Shown piece after piece: positions 1 to 10,924 of a DNA stretch of 64,000 nucleotides. The translations under genes and the position numbers were made by a program. Location: positions 86,435,741 to 86,499,740 of the forward strand of contig CM041465.1 in assembly GCA_023213395.1 (NCBI GenBank), given 5' to 3'. Source of the DNA: Cycas panzhihuaensis (Eukaryota; Cycadophyta). Each line of letters opens with the position of its first letter. The stretch's first letter is position 1. The notes under the pieces are model-generated. The model was not told where the DNA came from and made no database searches. It was given only the letters and a program-made list of their open reading frames with translations.

Positions 1-940
1 CATCTCCTCCATCATCCCCATCATCTCCATCATCGCCTGTGGGTACTTCTGCTCTGCCTGCCTCATCGTTACTATCCCACCTCACCGTCCTGTAGGGCTC
101 TGCTACGTAGTCTGGCAGGGTGAGGAGGTCTAGTGATGTTGCCTCCACTGATCGTCAGACATGGGCCCAGTCCTCTGTCCCTCTCAATCGAGTCTGCCAC
201 CTATGGACCATCGGGGCCCGCTCTGTGATGGGGTGTAGTCCCCCCGCTGGTGCTACTACCGCGAAATGATCGAAAAACTAACACTGTAGCAGTGTGCTAT
301 ATGATAACCCACCTCTACCAGTCATCCTGATAGTATCTAGCTAGGCAACGAGGTTCGCCACTATCAGGGTCACCCAGTCCATCCTCTCGCCGGCTTCGCA
401 GCGGTGAACTGCATCCAACCAGCCACCTGGTATCTCCCTATAGTTCTGTTTCTGGGAAATCCAGAACAAAACGCACAGTATAACTAGCTTCCTCACCCGA
501 GGAATCTCTGACATCAGTATAGTCTGGAGGGGAGCTCCCCTCCGCTCCCATCTATCTGATCCTGTGAAGAATAAGGCTGCCTCCCTATGTGCTGCCTCAG
601 TGCTAGGCAACATCCCTAGTCTCACCGGCCTCCCTGTCGCCGGTACTCCCAATATCTGCCGTATATCTCTCGGCGTGACCATCACGTCACCTACCTAAGG
701 TAGGTGGAATACATGTCTCTTCCTATCCCAATGGGATACTATGTCAACTAGCAATCTCTGATCCGATGCATACTGAGGTGTCTTAAGGGCCTTGTATAGG
801 CCACACCTCTGCAGAATCTCTCTATCCTCCTATGACGCCATCTCCATGTAGCTCAACATGGCCATACCTATGTTCTCACGGTTATCCACTGCGATGACAG
901 CCTGTCTATATAAAAAACGATCAAAGTTAGCTTCATGTTA
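1..940 (-). pseudogene. Antisense plant mobile domain (PMD)-like ORF in E0
   Basis: Read on the minus strand, this stretch gives a nearly continuous protein from about 935 down through the window edge. Only a few stops interrupt it, for example near 830 and 700. It contains motifs typical of the plant mobile domain found in MAIN/MAIL proteins and in several transposons: a WDRKRHVFHLP stretch, then VTPRDIRQILGVPATGRPV (open from 685 to 341). The C-terminal side is rich in Asp and Gly, encoded by the cat/atc repeats at 1-60. The ORF runs opposite to the host retroelement. PMD proteins are thought to act in the nucleus in silencing or genome maintenance; the role of a retroelement-borne copy is unknown. 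A second, more damaged copy lies at 58,700-60,800. The alternative is an unrelated TE-specific ORF, but the HLP and LLGLP-like motif pair favours PMD. Confidence 0.6.
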
Positions 941-1033
941 GTTATCAGCACTCCTTACCTTCTCTCAACTCTCTCTGTCTGAGATTTGAGGCTCTTTTGG
1001 CCCTTATATCTTTTTACGCTTGCTCAGACCACC

Positions 1034-1105
1034 GAACTTAGCGATGCAGCTAAGTTCAGAGTGGGTCCCGTGGTAATGATCGTGGCACTGCGATCATTAC
1101 CACGG
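1034..1105. repeat. Two adjacent inverted repeats upstream of the antisense ORF
   Basis: Two perfect stem-loops lie side by side. The first has 9-base arms at 1,034-1,042 and 1,049-1,057 (gaacttagc / gctaagttc) with a 6-base loop. The second has 15-base arms at 1,068-1,082 and 1,091-1,105 (ccgtggtaatgatcg and its complement) with an 8-base loop. They sit just 5' of the minus-strand PMD-like ORF. Function is unknown; a hairpin in the antisense leader or a footprint of palindrome-forming mutation are both possible. The second family copy near 60,860-60,950 does not keep them well. Confidence 0.75.
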
Positions 1106-1167
1106 TACGAATAGCGATCCCCCAAAAAGGAGGATTTTTGCCTCGAAAACCAAAAAAAAATTCTTCT

Positions 1168-1189
1168 GGTGGACCCCGTGGGGCCCACC
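1168..1189. repeat. GC-rich near-perfect palindrome
   Basis: A 22-base near palindrome of the form ggtgg.ccccgtgggg.ccacc. Its left half, ggtggacccc followed by ggggcc, is kept in the second family copy at 61,019-61,038. The surrounding block, with the phrase ccctaatgcc.aggtcc and the run to a ggggcac motif, is also shared, so this is one of the best conserved non-coding parts of the family. It lies between the antisense ORF and the sense RNase H and could belong to a control region, but that is an inference. Confidence 0.6.
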
Positions 1190-1971
1190 GGGACCAGGGC
1201 TCCCTAATGCCCAGGTCCCCGCCTCTTTCTGGGTCTGATTCGGACTCCGAGAGGCCTCTGATCGCCCATAAGGGGCACTAAAACCACACAAAAATTACAA
1301 AAAACCAATAAAATTCAAACTTTGAAATGGGTTGGGTTCAGTGACATCCACTCATTGGATCCGGTCTCGCTATCGCCATATCGTCTTACTGATCCCGCTG
1401 GCTCTCTCCGTGTCCCGATCCAACGATCTGATCTCTCCCTACATGCCTCCAAAGTTGGGTGGCGCTCCACTATGTAAGGGAATGGGTCTGGCTTCATACG
1501 AGAGCCGGTGAAAATGAGTCTATTTTCCATTTCATTTCCTTATATAGGCAGGGGCCCCAACGGGCACTTCTTCCATTTTTGGCCCCGCGACAGTTGTTGG
1601 GACCATCCCGTCTCCCTAATTACCTTCACCTTCTGGCCCTGTCGCCCATCGCGCTCCCTTGACACCCTTTTTGCGCTTTCTCGTAAGTGCATTTATAGTG
1701 CCTCCTTTTTGCACTTTTTCTTCGGGCCCTTCCGTCTCGTTTTACGTGCCACTCCCGTGCATGCCCAAGTTTATACTTGTTTGGCTCGTTTCGTCATCCT
1801 AAACTCGTTTCCACAATCCTTTCTCGCTCTTGGGGCCCCTAAAGGGGATGCTCCCCCGTCTAGGGGCATGTTTCGCTTTCTGAAGCGACCTTTTGGTGCC
1901 CCAAGAGGCTTTTTCCTCTGACCATTCTCTGTCGGTGATCAGACTGCTTGCCCTCACCCTAGGTAACCTCA

Positions 1972-2487
1972 TTGCTAGGTCCTTCTACCGTTCACGGCCA
2001 CTTTCTGCTTGCCTTTCGAGTGTTGCTTCCATTATCCATTGACTACCAGGACTTTGTGTCACCCATGTCCATCTACATCTTTACTGACGGTGAAAGTCAC
2101 GGTAACCCTAGACCTTCTGCCGCTGCATGGATTCTCTGCAGCCCTTCTGGATATGATCTCCTCTGCTCTAGGATCTTCCTCCCAGAGGCTACTAACAATG
2201 AAGCTAAATATATAGCTATTATTGAAGCCCTTACCAATGCTCTATGTTTCCATCACAGATCCATCGCTTTGCTTTGTGACTCTCAAGTTGTGGTGTCTCA
2301 TCTCACCCAGGTTTACCAGGTGCGATGCCCTCACTTGAGGACTCTTGCTTCTACCGCTAGATCTTTCCTGGCATGCTTCTCTTCCATCGATATCCAGCAT
2401 ATCCCTTGGGCCCTCAACGCTGAGGTAAATAGTCTCATTTGTCTTATCCTTGAGTGGTGCCTCCCTCTCCTTACTGACCGTCCCTGA
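1972..2487 (+). CDS. Additional RNase H domain of the Tat-like element E0
   Basis: An open frame of 171 codons. From about residue 33 (methionine codon near 2,068) it matches the RNase H fold found as the second RNase H in Tat-lineage retrotransposons and in plant RNase H-like proteins. Visible motifs are FTDGESHGNPRPSAA (first catalytic Asp), TNNEAKYIAIIEAL (Glu) and LLCDSQVVVSHL (second Asp). The usual last Asp of the NxxAD motif is not seen: the sequence reads NAEVNSL, so activity is doubtful. The domain would cleave RNA in RNA/DNA hybrids during reverse transcription. It stands alone, about 370 bases before the LTR, with no integrase behind it. The first 32 residues from the 1,972 start are probably not part of the domain. 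A broken copy lies at 61,930-62,240. Confidence 0.7.
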   Translation: MLGPSTVHGHFLLAFRVLLPLSIDYQDFVSPMSIYIFTDGESHGNPRPSAAAWILCSPSGYDLLCSRIFLPEATNNEAKYIAIIEALTNALCFHHRSIALLCDSQVVVSHLTQVYQVRCPHLRTLASTARSFLACFSSIDIQHIPWALNAEVNSLICLILEWCLPLLTDRP

Positions 2488-2859
2488 GGCTTGTCCCACT
2501 GCCGCCAAGCCCTGTGTCGTCTTACACTTTGCTTTACGACCTGTTCGCACCTCTAAAACCTGGCTGCTAATGAGGTAAAACTATGGCGCCTACCCTTTGC
2601 CTACTCTTTATTTGATTATGCATATCCTTCTGTATCTTTTATGGTGGGGGCAGCCCCCTCGCCTTTCTCATCTTCCCAATCAGTTCCTAGGTGGCTCATA
2701 GGCATTCCCTATGTTGTCTCCACCACTACTTTCGTATCCATGCATTCTGCCACGACACTTGCTGGCACCCTTACCTACCGTTATGATCTTGATTAATATA
2801 TCTATATACACATGTGCTACTGATAGTTGTGTTGCCAGCATTTGCCATCGCACCAGGCT

Positions 2860-5395
2860 TTTGAGCGGCGAGGCTCACGCCAAGGGGAAGTGTTTCACTG
2901 CTTCGGAATGGATACAGTTCTGACTTCGTGTAAGTGCAGGTATGTTTCTCACCTTATCATTGCTTTCTTTTGATGAGTGTTTGCTTGCATGTATGCATGT
3001 TTATGGCCTTGTAGACGATTTTATCTTTGTCTACACTTGTTTAGCCTATGACGACTATAGCAGGGGCACACTCCCAGCAAGTGTGACACCCTGGTGGCCA
3101 CTCCACTTCCTGCATTCTACCCTTCTCGCTCCAGAATCCACTTGGCTTACACCACCTCCGCCCGTGTGATGACCTATCATCGTTTAGTTGACTTGCCACA
3201 CCATTTGAGCCCTATTTTTGCTCTTTTGGACCTATTTGTTGGCTTGTTTACCCCCAGGTAGGTGTCTTAGCCTCCTATTGGCCCTTTTTGTTATCTGCCC
3301 CCAGCCTAGACTGGCTGGCTGGGCCTAGTTTTGCCTCTGGGCAAATATCACCGTGATTTTCGTGGTACCGCTGAAAAATCTGCAGTACCATGGATTTTAC
3401 GGCGGTATGATTGTTCCAACTTATTTTTTAAAATTCACCGTGGCAATTTCGCATTTATTGTGAAACTGCCACATGTCTCGTGACTTAACTCGCTGCCAGC
3501 CGCGCCCTAATCACTCGCTTTAGGATTTGGGTTGGGTACTTAAGTCATCATCTACTCTTTTTTTAGAACTTTTGGCTCACTTTTTGGATTGCTCCTCAAG
3601 GAAACCACGCTGTGCTCTATTATTCTCTGTTGCCTTACTGCTACTACAGGACCTGTGTCTCTCCTCCAGCACCCAACTCTCCTTTGGTGCAACTAGGACA
3701 TCTTCCCAGCCCCTCACACACCTTAGAGAGGGCCCCTTGGAGAGATCTCAGTGGATTCTTACCCTGGGCAGCCATCAAGCATTCCAAGTGTAGGTGTTCT
3801 TCCTCTAACTCCATTAACAGAGTTCTAAACCTGTTACACCACAGTTTTGGTTGATTTCTTAGCCTCTCCTTGCTATCCCTTGGCTGAGGCAAGCACCCCT
3901 CCTCTTCCTCTCAGTTATTCATTGATTTGAGTTATTTTCCTTATGCAATTGATGCCCTATCTTGCTTGTCTTTATGAGGGTTGTTTTCCTCTTTATATTG
4001 GACTATTTTGCCCCTGTTATAGTGCCTCCTTACCTGCATTTGTTGCTCAAGGCAGTGGCATAGAGGGTTGACATAGGGTTTGGGAGAGAGATGGGTGGAT
4101 TCTGCACTACCTTCCATGCTCCTCAAGCGGCTCTAAGCGCCCCAAACCTTCCCTCTTGCCTCGTGTTATCCTTGGTACTCAAGCAAGGGTTTGTTGGCCC
4201 TTCCTTAGTTGCTGAAATCAGTGCTGTCACATGTTGCAACTCTGGTTTGAGGGCTTAGGCTTAGGTCTGGGCGACTCGCATAAGTCCTGACCGCTTGTTC
4301 TTTACCTAACTCTTTTCCCGGTTTGCTCTTCATAGCATCTCGGCTTGCCGTAGGTCTTCTTTGACTCCTTTCAACTCCCTTGCTACTATTTCTAGCCATC
4401 TTTCTTAGCCTTGCCCTCGCTGCCTTGTGGCTTTTGGGGGGGGTTAGGGTTGTTCTTTGTGAGAGGTGGGCCACTCCGAGGCTTACCTGTTACTTTCCTT
4501 TTGCTTTAGTTGTCCTCCTTTACATATTATCATCATTGTGTTGATGCTAACATATACATGTTTAAGTTTATATTTGTATTACATAGACATGTATTGTTAG
4601 GATCTTGTCATTGCATGTTAGTACCCTTTCTCCGAAAAGGGGGAGGTTGCTGTTTTCTTGCAGGTACTTGGAGAGCGCAAAGGGTCTTTTCCGCTCGTCC
4701 CATTGCCGTTTTGGTGTCCCTTGGGAGCGCCATTGTCACAACACGCCTTGATCCGAGCTGCGCGCTCCACCCTACCACTCTTTCCTTTTGAATTTCCTTT
4801 ACATAAGTAGTAATTAACTCATTGGAAATCAAAAGGGGAACTTAACTTTGCTTTCGGTTCATGCTTTATTTATTTCATTGCATGCATCTTCTCTACCCAT
4901 AGGAAAAGGTCTTAGGAACCATTCCTTTTTACCTTTCCCTTCCCTTTGCTGTGCAAGCTTCCTACTCTTCTTATTACTTGTGTGTTTGGTTAGTTTGCTT
5001 AGGCATACCTTAACCCACCTTCTTGGGTCATCCCTCTTACTTTCCTTTGGTTCCCCGCTTCGCCGGATAACCAAAGTGACCCTGTCCATAGGCCAACCGC
5101 TTGCTTCCCCTCCCTTGTTTCCCATTGCGCTAAGGAAACCCTCGAAGGTTCCTTTTCGTCCCCTTCCAGCCATCCAAGGGTGGGAGGATCCTTTCCTTAG
5201 GTCAACCCAGGCTAACCCTATGCCTCCTCACCTCTTATTCGAAGTGGGGGGATCACCCTTTGGTAGCCATATTCCATTGCAGGTCCCGAACTCGTGCTCT
5301 GGCGCACGGGGCGCCCTACGTGGTATTTACCCTACTTATAGGTCTCTTTCTCGATCATATTATCACCCGCTCTTACCATACCTATTTAGTTAGGT
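2860..5395 (+). repeat. 3' LTR of E0 (long, about 2.5 kb)
   Basis: This GC-rich non-coding stretch follows the RNase H and shares blocks with the other LTR copies. Shared parts are a ggcgaggctcac segment near 2,867, the gaatgga...gtaagtgcagg block at 2,906-2,942, gcctatgacgac near 3,046, and the ttattttttaaaattcaccgtgg block near 3,421. A cccgaactcgtgctc...gcgc segment near 5,287 matches one near 54,033. Corresponding copies are at 34,815-36,903 plus 47,402-48,630 (split), 51,641-54,300, and 62,540-64,000. The ends are estimated from where similarity stops. ORFs here are short and look like chance. Confidence 0.6.
3351..3413. repeat. Imperfect hairpin in the E0 LTR
   Basis: Two arms of about 21 bases face each other, around ccgtgatttt...tggtaccgc and gcagtacca...tttacgg, with about 15 of 21 positions able to pair by eye. 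The block just downstream, which includes an A/T run and a gtggcaatttcgcatttattgtgaaa-like segment, is recognisable in the LTR near 35,490. It may be a transcription or RNA-processing feature of the LTR; no function is shown. Confidence 0.4.
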
Positions 5396-5605
5396 AGCTA
5401 TCTTGTAGACGCATGTCCAACACTATAAGAACATTATTACATCAAGTTGTTTCATATAATACATTGAGTATGTATTTATAATACATAACTTACCTATGCA
5501 TAGGACCTACTACAAAATACTAGCATCATAATAAAGTTAATTACACAAATGTAAATTACTATTATACTTTGTAGAACATGAACCGAGTTATTCCAACAAT
5601 GAGAT

Positions 5606-5607
<2 letters not shown>

Positions 5608-5701
<94 letters not shown>

Positions 5702-5722
5702 AGGGGGGGGAGAGAGAGAGAG
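5608..5722. repeat. Compound microsatellite (TA)n(GA)n
   Basis: About 17 TA units (5,608-5,641) run into a GA tract (5,649-5,698), a G-rich run (about 5,698-5,710) and a second short GA tract to 5,722. Open frames crossing it on both strands encode only Tyr-Ile, Arg-Glu or Leu-Ser repeats and are artefacts of the repeat. Confidence 0.97.
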
Positions 5723-8592
5723 GTGGTTTTTCCCATTTGTTTTCTTGGCTCTCTTTAGAGATTATATGCATATCTTGAATGTTGAGGTAATAGATGCTAG
5801 GCCTATTATAGTTTATGTTAGTAGGATTGAGACTACACTATTAAGAGAGACAACCCAATAATACCTAGTCATTATAATAGATAGGTAGCTTTGAGACATT
5901 ACGTTAACTATTTCTACTTTCTTTGTAAAAATATTGATATGATGGTTAAGTATTAGTATTTTCCTTATAGTAGATTAAGCCCTTACTAGTTAGGAGGTGA
6001 TCATTTAAAGTTTTGAAATCCACCCTTAGTTCAAAATATCCTTAGGTGCAATTCACTAGTATAAGTTGAGACAATGCATTCTATGTTTGTTGAGTTGAAT
6101 AACATTTATAATTTCCTTTTATTTTCCCAATGTATTTCATTAAAACATCAACTAATTTATGATCTCACTTTTTATTTATGTATGTAGTGAGTTTTTGGTA
6201 GAAATATGACCATAACATTTCCTCATTAATATTTTTTGGTTATCATAGTAGGGATTGAAATTGAAGTCTAGTGGTTTATCACCTAATCATTTACTTCCAC
6301 CTACTACAATGTCACATTAGCATTTTAGGGCTCTTGTTGACCCTATAATACCACATTAACATTCTAACAATCTTAGTGACTTAGTTATTTATCAGCCTTT
6401 TTCCTTTACATCCTCGAAGAGATAACTCCCTCTCATTTGTCTATAGTTCTATTTCTTCCTCCTTCTGCTTCAAATATATGTTCTTTATTATTTTTAGTGG
6501 CATTTATTATCTCTTATTCATTTGTTATTATCTAATCCTTTTCTATTTAATTGAATCCCAAATTTATAACACATGGGTTCTATATCTAAAAATTCACCTT
6601 CATTCCCATTAAGACCCAACATTAGTACTTTTATATCTTGGTTTTGATGTCTCAATTATGTTAGGACATCATCCCTTGTTATTCTAAAAGTTGCATCAAA
6701 TATGCTTACTATTCCCTCTAGTTTATTGAAGTTTTATGGTAATTTGATGAATACCCTTAGTCATATATTGACGTATTCTTGAATATGACTTAAATTTATG
6801 ATGACACTATTTAGACATGTTTATTTTTGCTTACTATTTCAAGGGATGCCAATACTTTTTAGTTTGCTAAAGTACTAATGGATTCAATTAGCAGTACTTG
6901 TGACCTTTTAAAAGGGTTCCTTGACCATTTTGCACTTCCTAGGGTAGAAGAATATTATTTGTAGACTCTTATCCTTTAAATAATCCCCCCATCAAATTAT
7001 TTATCAACATATCAAACTTGTTTGTGAATTAATAACTCAGCATACTATCTTATTGGATGATCTTACCCTCAAACAGTTATTTCTTGATAGCCTTAGTGTT
7101 GTTATTCATTTCAAGTTGTTGCATTAGAAACTTCAATCATATAATAAAGTTGAGTAGATAGCTTGGTAATATAAACATGCATTGATATAATCTAGTCTGA
7201 TGATAGTTTTTGAACATTCCCCCTCATAGGCTATTTAACTTATTCCTTTATACAATAATTCCCCTTTAATTGGCACTTCGTCTTAGTTATTATCTCAACA
7301 ACCTACTCATAGGCTACTTTATGGGGTCAACCTACTTCATCTTCTTTGATTAATAAGTTGATTGATTTAGTCACGTAGTTAACATGCCTTGTTTAAGATT
7401 TGATGAATAAAAATCAATCCCATGTTGCAGTTGCATAAAACATTTCTTATTGTTCTCCTCCTCAAAATTAATTTAATTAGTCAAGGCGTTGAGAGATTCT
7501 CTTGGTCAAATCTTGCGTAGTAATCACCCCCTTGCACCTTAGAACTAATAGTATTAACATTAAAATATGCATTACATTATAATAGGTGTGATAAGACAAA
7601 CCATCATAGGAACACCTGTCATGAGAAGCTTTGGTGCTCTAATTGTCATATTCCTAATGAATATATTATTAAGAATTATTCTATGTTAGCTTGGAATCAA
7701 CAATGTTGAAATCAAAATCCTAATCCAAACATGGGAATTTATAAAAATCCATTTCTAGATAATAACATAAAATCTATTTATTTGACTGACTTATCAACTC
7801 CTGCTTACTTTTATTATGTAGCACAGGCTATGTCTTAGTTTTAAAACCTTTAAATTTGTCTTAATTCATTATAAGTTAGACATACACCTTCCCTCAATCT
7901 ATTAGAAGTGATTAAATCCTAATTTTCTTCACCTACCTTAAATGTTTATCAATCGATATCCATTCCTTCATAAATTCCCTTGCAACCTATTACAGCTTTT
8001 ATTTCCCTATCTTCAACTAATATTGGGATTTTTAAGCTAGATTAATCTAATAAGGCCATTAGAAAAAAAACATGTTTTCTAGATTTATTTTATTGAATCA
8101 CTCCTTATGGAGCTCATATATGTGTTTTCAATTTAGACTCAATCTCATACTACTAAAGAAAAATTTAGTTCTTTCGATAAATTGAAAGATAAGAAAACTC
8201 CATTAATCACCTCCAACCCTCTACACTTCTAAGGTTCTTAAATTCCTCACTCTCACATTAGGTTAGTGAACATTTATTTCATATTCCCTTGTTGAAGATT
8301 TAAAGTGTATATTTTTGGGTATGTTACTTTATAATGTGTTAGAGCATCAATGCTCTTTAAGACAAAATTGCCTCCTTTCACTTAGGATTTAGTGTTCTCA
8401 TGCATGTTCCAAAAGCGTATCTTTTCATCCTTCATCCCTTCTAGTGAATGTCACTTTGTTGCTTGCCCCATACTCCATTTATATAGAAATTTAATTTCTT
8501 GATGGAACCATATCAAAATTGTTCAGTTTTCAAAGTTTCAAACTAATAATCTCGATGACACTTCCCAACCACCAATAATTCCATTTGTTGAC
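5723..8592. other. AT-rich stretch with no recognisable gene
   Basis: About 2.9 kb of AT-rich sequence with stops in all frames. I saw no gag, pol or transposase motif, no terminal repeats and no tandem arrays. It is probably very old decayed repeat DNA. Confidence 0.6.
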
Positions 8593-9337
8593 TAATGAGG
8601 TCCAATTTGGTGCCTCACCATCGTACTTTCCATACTTTTTTTCTTCTTACCATTCTAGCACTTTCATGTATCGATTAGTTGTATTGAGTACAATCTATAT
8701 ACATTTTTATGAGGACATTATGATAATCATCTTAGTGGGATTTGGCTTCAATTAGTATGGGAGGAATACCCATATAACTCTTATTTTATGCATTTGTGAT
8801 AAGTACAGTAACTTTGAGATTACTACATTTGTGATGTCAGTAACTTGATAGTTAGTCATTTCCTAAACTTTGATATGTGAATAAAACTCATATCGATTAA
8901 TTACTTATTAGTGTTAGAACAATGTGTTAAAATTCTTGGTAATTAGTTCTTTGGAATTAGTTGCCAAAATCTAATGTATAAATTTATCTTCTTATAATGA
9001 ATAGGACATGAAAAAATTGTATAGTTTAAAGCAAATAATATTGTAGCCATGCAAGTTGTGTGTATCCCCCTCCCATGATGGACCTCCTTACTTAAAGGGC
9101 ATATTGTAATTGCAAATGCAATGCACATGAGGTGGCTTATTTTTAGACAGAGTTTTTAATCTTACTCTTGGTCATTTTTACTTTTCATGTTGGCCTAGTG
9201 ACATTGGAATGTAGTTAAGAAGATGATGTGGAGGCAATTTGATCACATAAAGTTGAGATTTCAAAATCATTTACTACTCTAAAGATCATAAGCCCTTGGT
9301 TTGATATGACAAACTTGAGACTTTTGAAAGCCACTTA
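8593..9337 (+). repeat. Left LTR of the gene-capturing element
   Basis: This copy aligns along its length with 13,746-14,513. Shared anchors are a gg.tttggctt.a.ttg.tatgggagga block near 8,740, gattactaca.ttgtgatgtc near 8,818, tcatgatggacct near 9,072, ttggcctagtgacat near 9,190 and the gaaagccactta end. The two copies differ at many positions and by small indels, so the insertion is old. It encodes no protein. Confidence 0.75.
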
Positions 9338-9419
9338 GGGGAGGGGGTGACCTGTAATTAAATTGTGTTAGCATGAAGCCATGCACACAATTGAAGAACT
9401 AGGAATGAAAGGAGCAGCC

Positions 9420-10165
9420 CCATGTTTTTTACAGAATGGTTCCTCAAAAATTATAAGGATCTTGAGGAGGACATGCAAATTTGTGACGAGGACAGAACAG
9501 TGAATTGGCCACATTGGAAGATAATACAGCATCTATTGGAATATAATGATCACCCCGACTTGAGCCATAAAGACAGATAAATAGCACTTGAAGATCTGGT
9601 GCAGGAGATCACTGCCTTATGGCAGACAGATCAATTGAGGCATCACAAGCCTACGAGTCATGGATGAAGAAGCTCCAGCTAGCTTGAAGATTGTCGTACA
9701 GTCCCTCTAGAAGATGGTGTCTTAACGCCTACATCGAGTTAGAACTGCCTTTATTAAAGCATACAGATGCCAAGGATTTCTCTTTGAGAACTTCAAATGA
9801 GTTTGAAAATAGAAAGTTGGATAAAAACGACAATGTGGGTTTTGTTTCTACTAGTTTATCGTTAGTTAGAATAGGTGTTTTCTCAGCTATTGATACCAGT
9901 ACAGTAGGCTGAAGACAAATCAGGCTTCTAAAGAAAATCTCATGAAGGTAAATCCAACTTTGATAAAATTCTACATCCAAACATTACTCGGTGCCCAAAT
10001 ATTGCTCCTTATAAAATTATCCTACAACATATTAGAGAAAAGCTTATCCACACATAGAGGCGGATGAAAGAGCTCCTCAAGGGAATTTCTTGTGATTATT
10101 AACCGATGTCGGGGCGGTTCTAAATACATTTCGTGCAGTTGGTGAACTTGGCAGCGGATCCTTTT
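9420..10165 (+). pseudogene. Phosphoenolpyruvate carboxylase fragment, probably bacterial-type (PPC4-like)
   Basis: PEPC adds bicarbonate to phosphoenolpyruvate to form oxaloacetate in the cytosol. Here only pieces remain, spread over three frames and broken by stops. Near 9,590-9,660 the frame reads LEDLVQEITALWQTDQLR followed by a KPT, matching the family's ITALWQTDELRR.KPTP region. About 9,662-9,720 continues in another frame with a stretch resembling the ARAGL.IVEQSLWK segment. Near 9,945-10,105 it reads KSNFDKILHPN and APYKIILQHIREKL, then a LLKGISCDY, as in the region preceding CDYDP. Near 10,105-10,165 it reads VLNTFRAVGELGSGSF, which in the intact enzyme lies roughly 100 residues further on. 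The length and divergence of the middle region fit bacterial-type plant PEPC better than plant-type, but this is a judgement. The joining of distant segments without introns suggests a processed and deleted copy. Confidence 0.7.
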
Positions 10166-10277
10166 GGCACATGCCCACCAAGTGTATGATGAAATGTCCA
10201 GCCCAGAAGATGACTCGTTGGGCATCAAAACTGATATGGAGGACTCGGGAACCTGGCTCTGCGATAGCATTGGAGAT
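10166..10277 (+). other. Open stretch of unknown origin between captured fragments
   Basis: Read in one plus-strand frame (around 10,166-10,280) this gives a stop-free acidic peptide with the motif DEMSSPEDDSLGIKTDMEDS and then GTWLCDSI. The composition looks more like coding sequence than the surrounding AT-rich DNA. I do not recognise it; it could be a further captured exon or a chance open frame. Confidence 0.3.
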
Positions 10278-10650
10278 TCACAATAGTATGAGAGAAGGTT
10301 GCCAAAAAGAAAATGGAGCATCAATCAAAGTAGATCTTGCCAGAGCCCATTCTGTATATGCATTAACCGCATTAAGAGTCACCGTGACTACGGCCGCATG
10401 CTGCTTGGCTAGGTCCATCTGGTTTTGTTCCACTGCATTTACAGTTGCTCTAAAATGCTGACAAACTAACCTTTGTGATAGATGCAAAATTTTAGGTAAA
10501 GACTGGGTAAGCCCACGCAGCAATTGGCTACGACAATCTGCTATATCTTCGTTGTGAATAGTGATGTCCCCTGGAAAGCAGTTAGGAACCCCTCTAGTTC
10601 CACTTAGTAAAATTCTTTTGGAAAGCGCTTAAGAGATGCCATTATGAGGG
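10278..10650 (-). pseudogene. HASTY / exportin-5-like fragment
   Basis: On the minus strand, from about 10,630 to 10,278, the sequence reads in two adjoining frames. First comes a LKRFPKEFY-like segment, then NCFPGDITIHNEDIADCRSQ, then LLRGLTQSLPKIL, and finally MDLAKQHAAVVTVTLNAVNA followed by YTEWA. This resembles the helical repeat region of plant HASTY, the exportin-5 homologue acting in nuclear export and microRNA biogenesis. The LLRGLTQSLP and AKQHA...LNA.NAY.EWA motifs are the main support. It lies opposite in orientation to the PEPC and PreP fragments on either side. It is a short internal piece, not a gene. Identification is from memory of the family and should be searched. Confidence 0.6.
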
Positions 10651-10865
10651 CTGGAATTATTCAAATATTGGTCCCTTTCCATGAGGGTTGCCTTTGATGC
10701 TTCATTCTATTGGTAAATGGTTCTACGGTAGTAATCCATTTGAGCCTTTGAAATTTGAAAAGCCTCTTGAAGCCTTGGAAGTACAAGAAAGCTCAAAAGC
10801 CATATTTTCTCCACTAATTGGAAAGTTAATTTTAGATCATCTTCATTGGGTAATTAAGCTACAAC
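10651..10865 (+). pseudogene. Presequence protease (PreP, M16C metalloprotease) fragment
   Basis: Presequence protease degrades cleaved targeting peptides in plastids and mitochondria. A plus-strand frame from about 10,660 to 10,860 reads a GPFP, a stop where Arg is expected (tga, consistent with cga to tga decay), then GLPLMLHSIGKWFYGSNPFE, PLKFEKPLEAL and SKAIFSPLIGKLILD. This matches the region in PreP that reads like SLMLRSMGKWIYD..PFEPLK and continues through AVFSPLIEKFIL. The expected few residues between LEAL and SKAIF are shortened. The fragment abuts the HASTY-like piece on its left and corresponds to a middle segment of a protein of roughly 1,000 residues. Confidence 0.68.
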
Positions 10866-10924
10866 ATGATTCAAATAATGCATTTGACAAGAAGATCATA
10901 AGAAGTTGAAAGCAAATATGACCA

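Larger units (their letters stand above)
1..5395 (+). mobile_element. Tat-like Ty3/gypsy element E0, 3' portion
   Basis: This is the 3' end of a long Tat-like LTR retrotransposon whose 5' part lies outside the window. Read on the plus strand it contains an antisense ORF of plant mobile domain type (below 940), a GC-rich spacer with inverted repeats (1,030-1,950), an additional RNase H (about 2,070-2,487) and a long LTR (about 2,860-5,395). The same order of parts recurs at 58,700-64,000 with clear nucleotide similarity, for example around 1,161-1,260 against 61,010-61,110, so the two are copies of one family. The right boundary is approximate: it is where GC-rich LTR-like sequence gives way to unrelated AT-rich DNA. 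Lineage assignment rests on the extra RNase H and the gag of the related copies and is an inference. Confidence 0.7.

Noticed and set aside
1315-1921. Plus and minus ORFs in the spacer between the antisense ORF and the RNase H
   Set aside because: The second family copy (61,000-61,900) does not keep these frames, so they are probably non-coding.
5494-5778. Open frames on both strands across 5,494-5,778
   Set aside because: They are made of TA/GA microsatellite repeats and give only Tyr-Ile, Arg-Glu or Leu-Ser runs.
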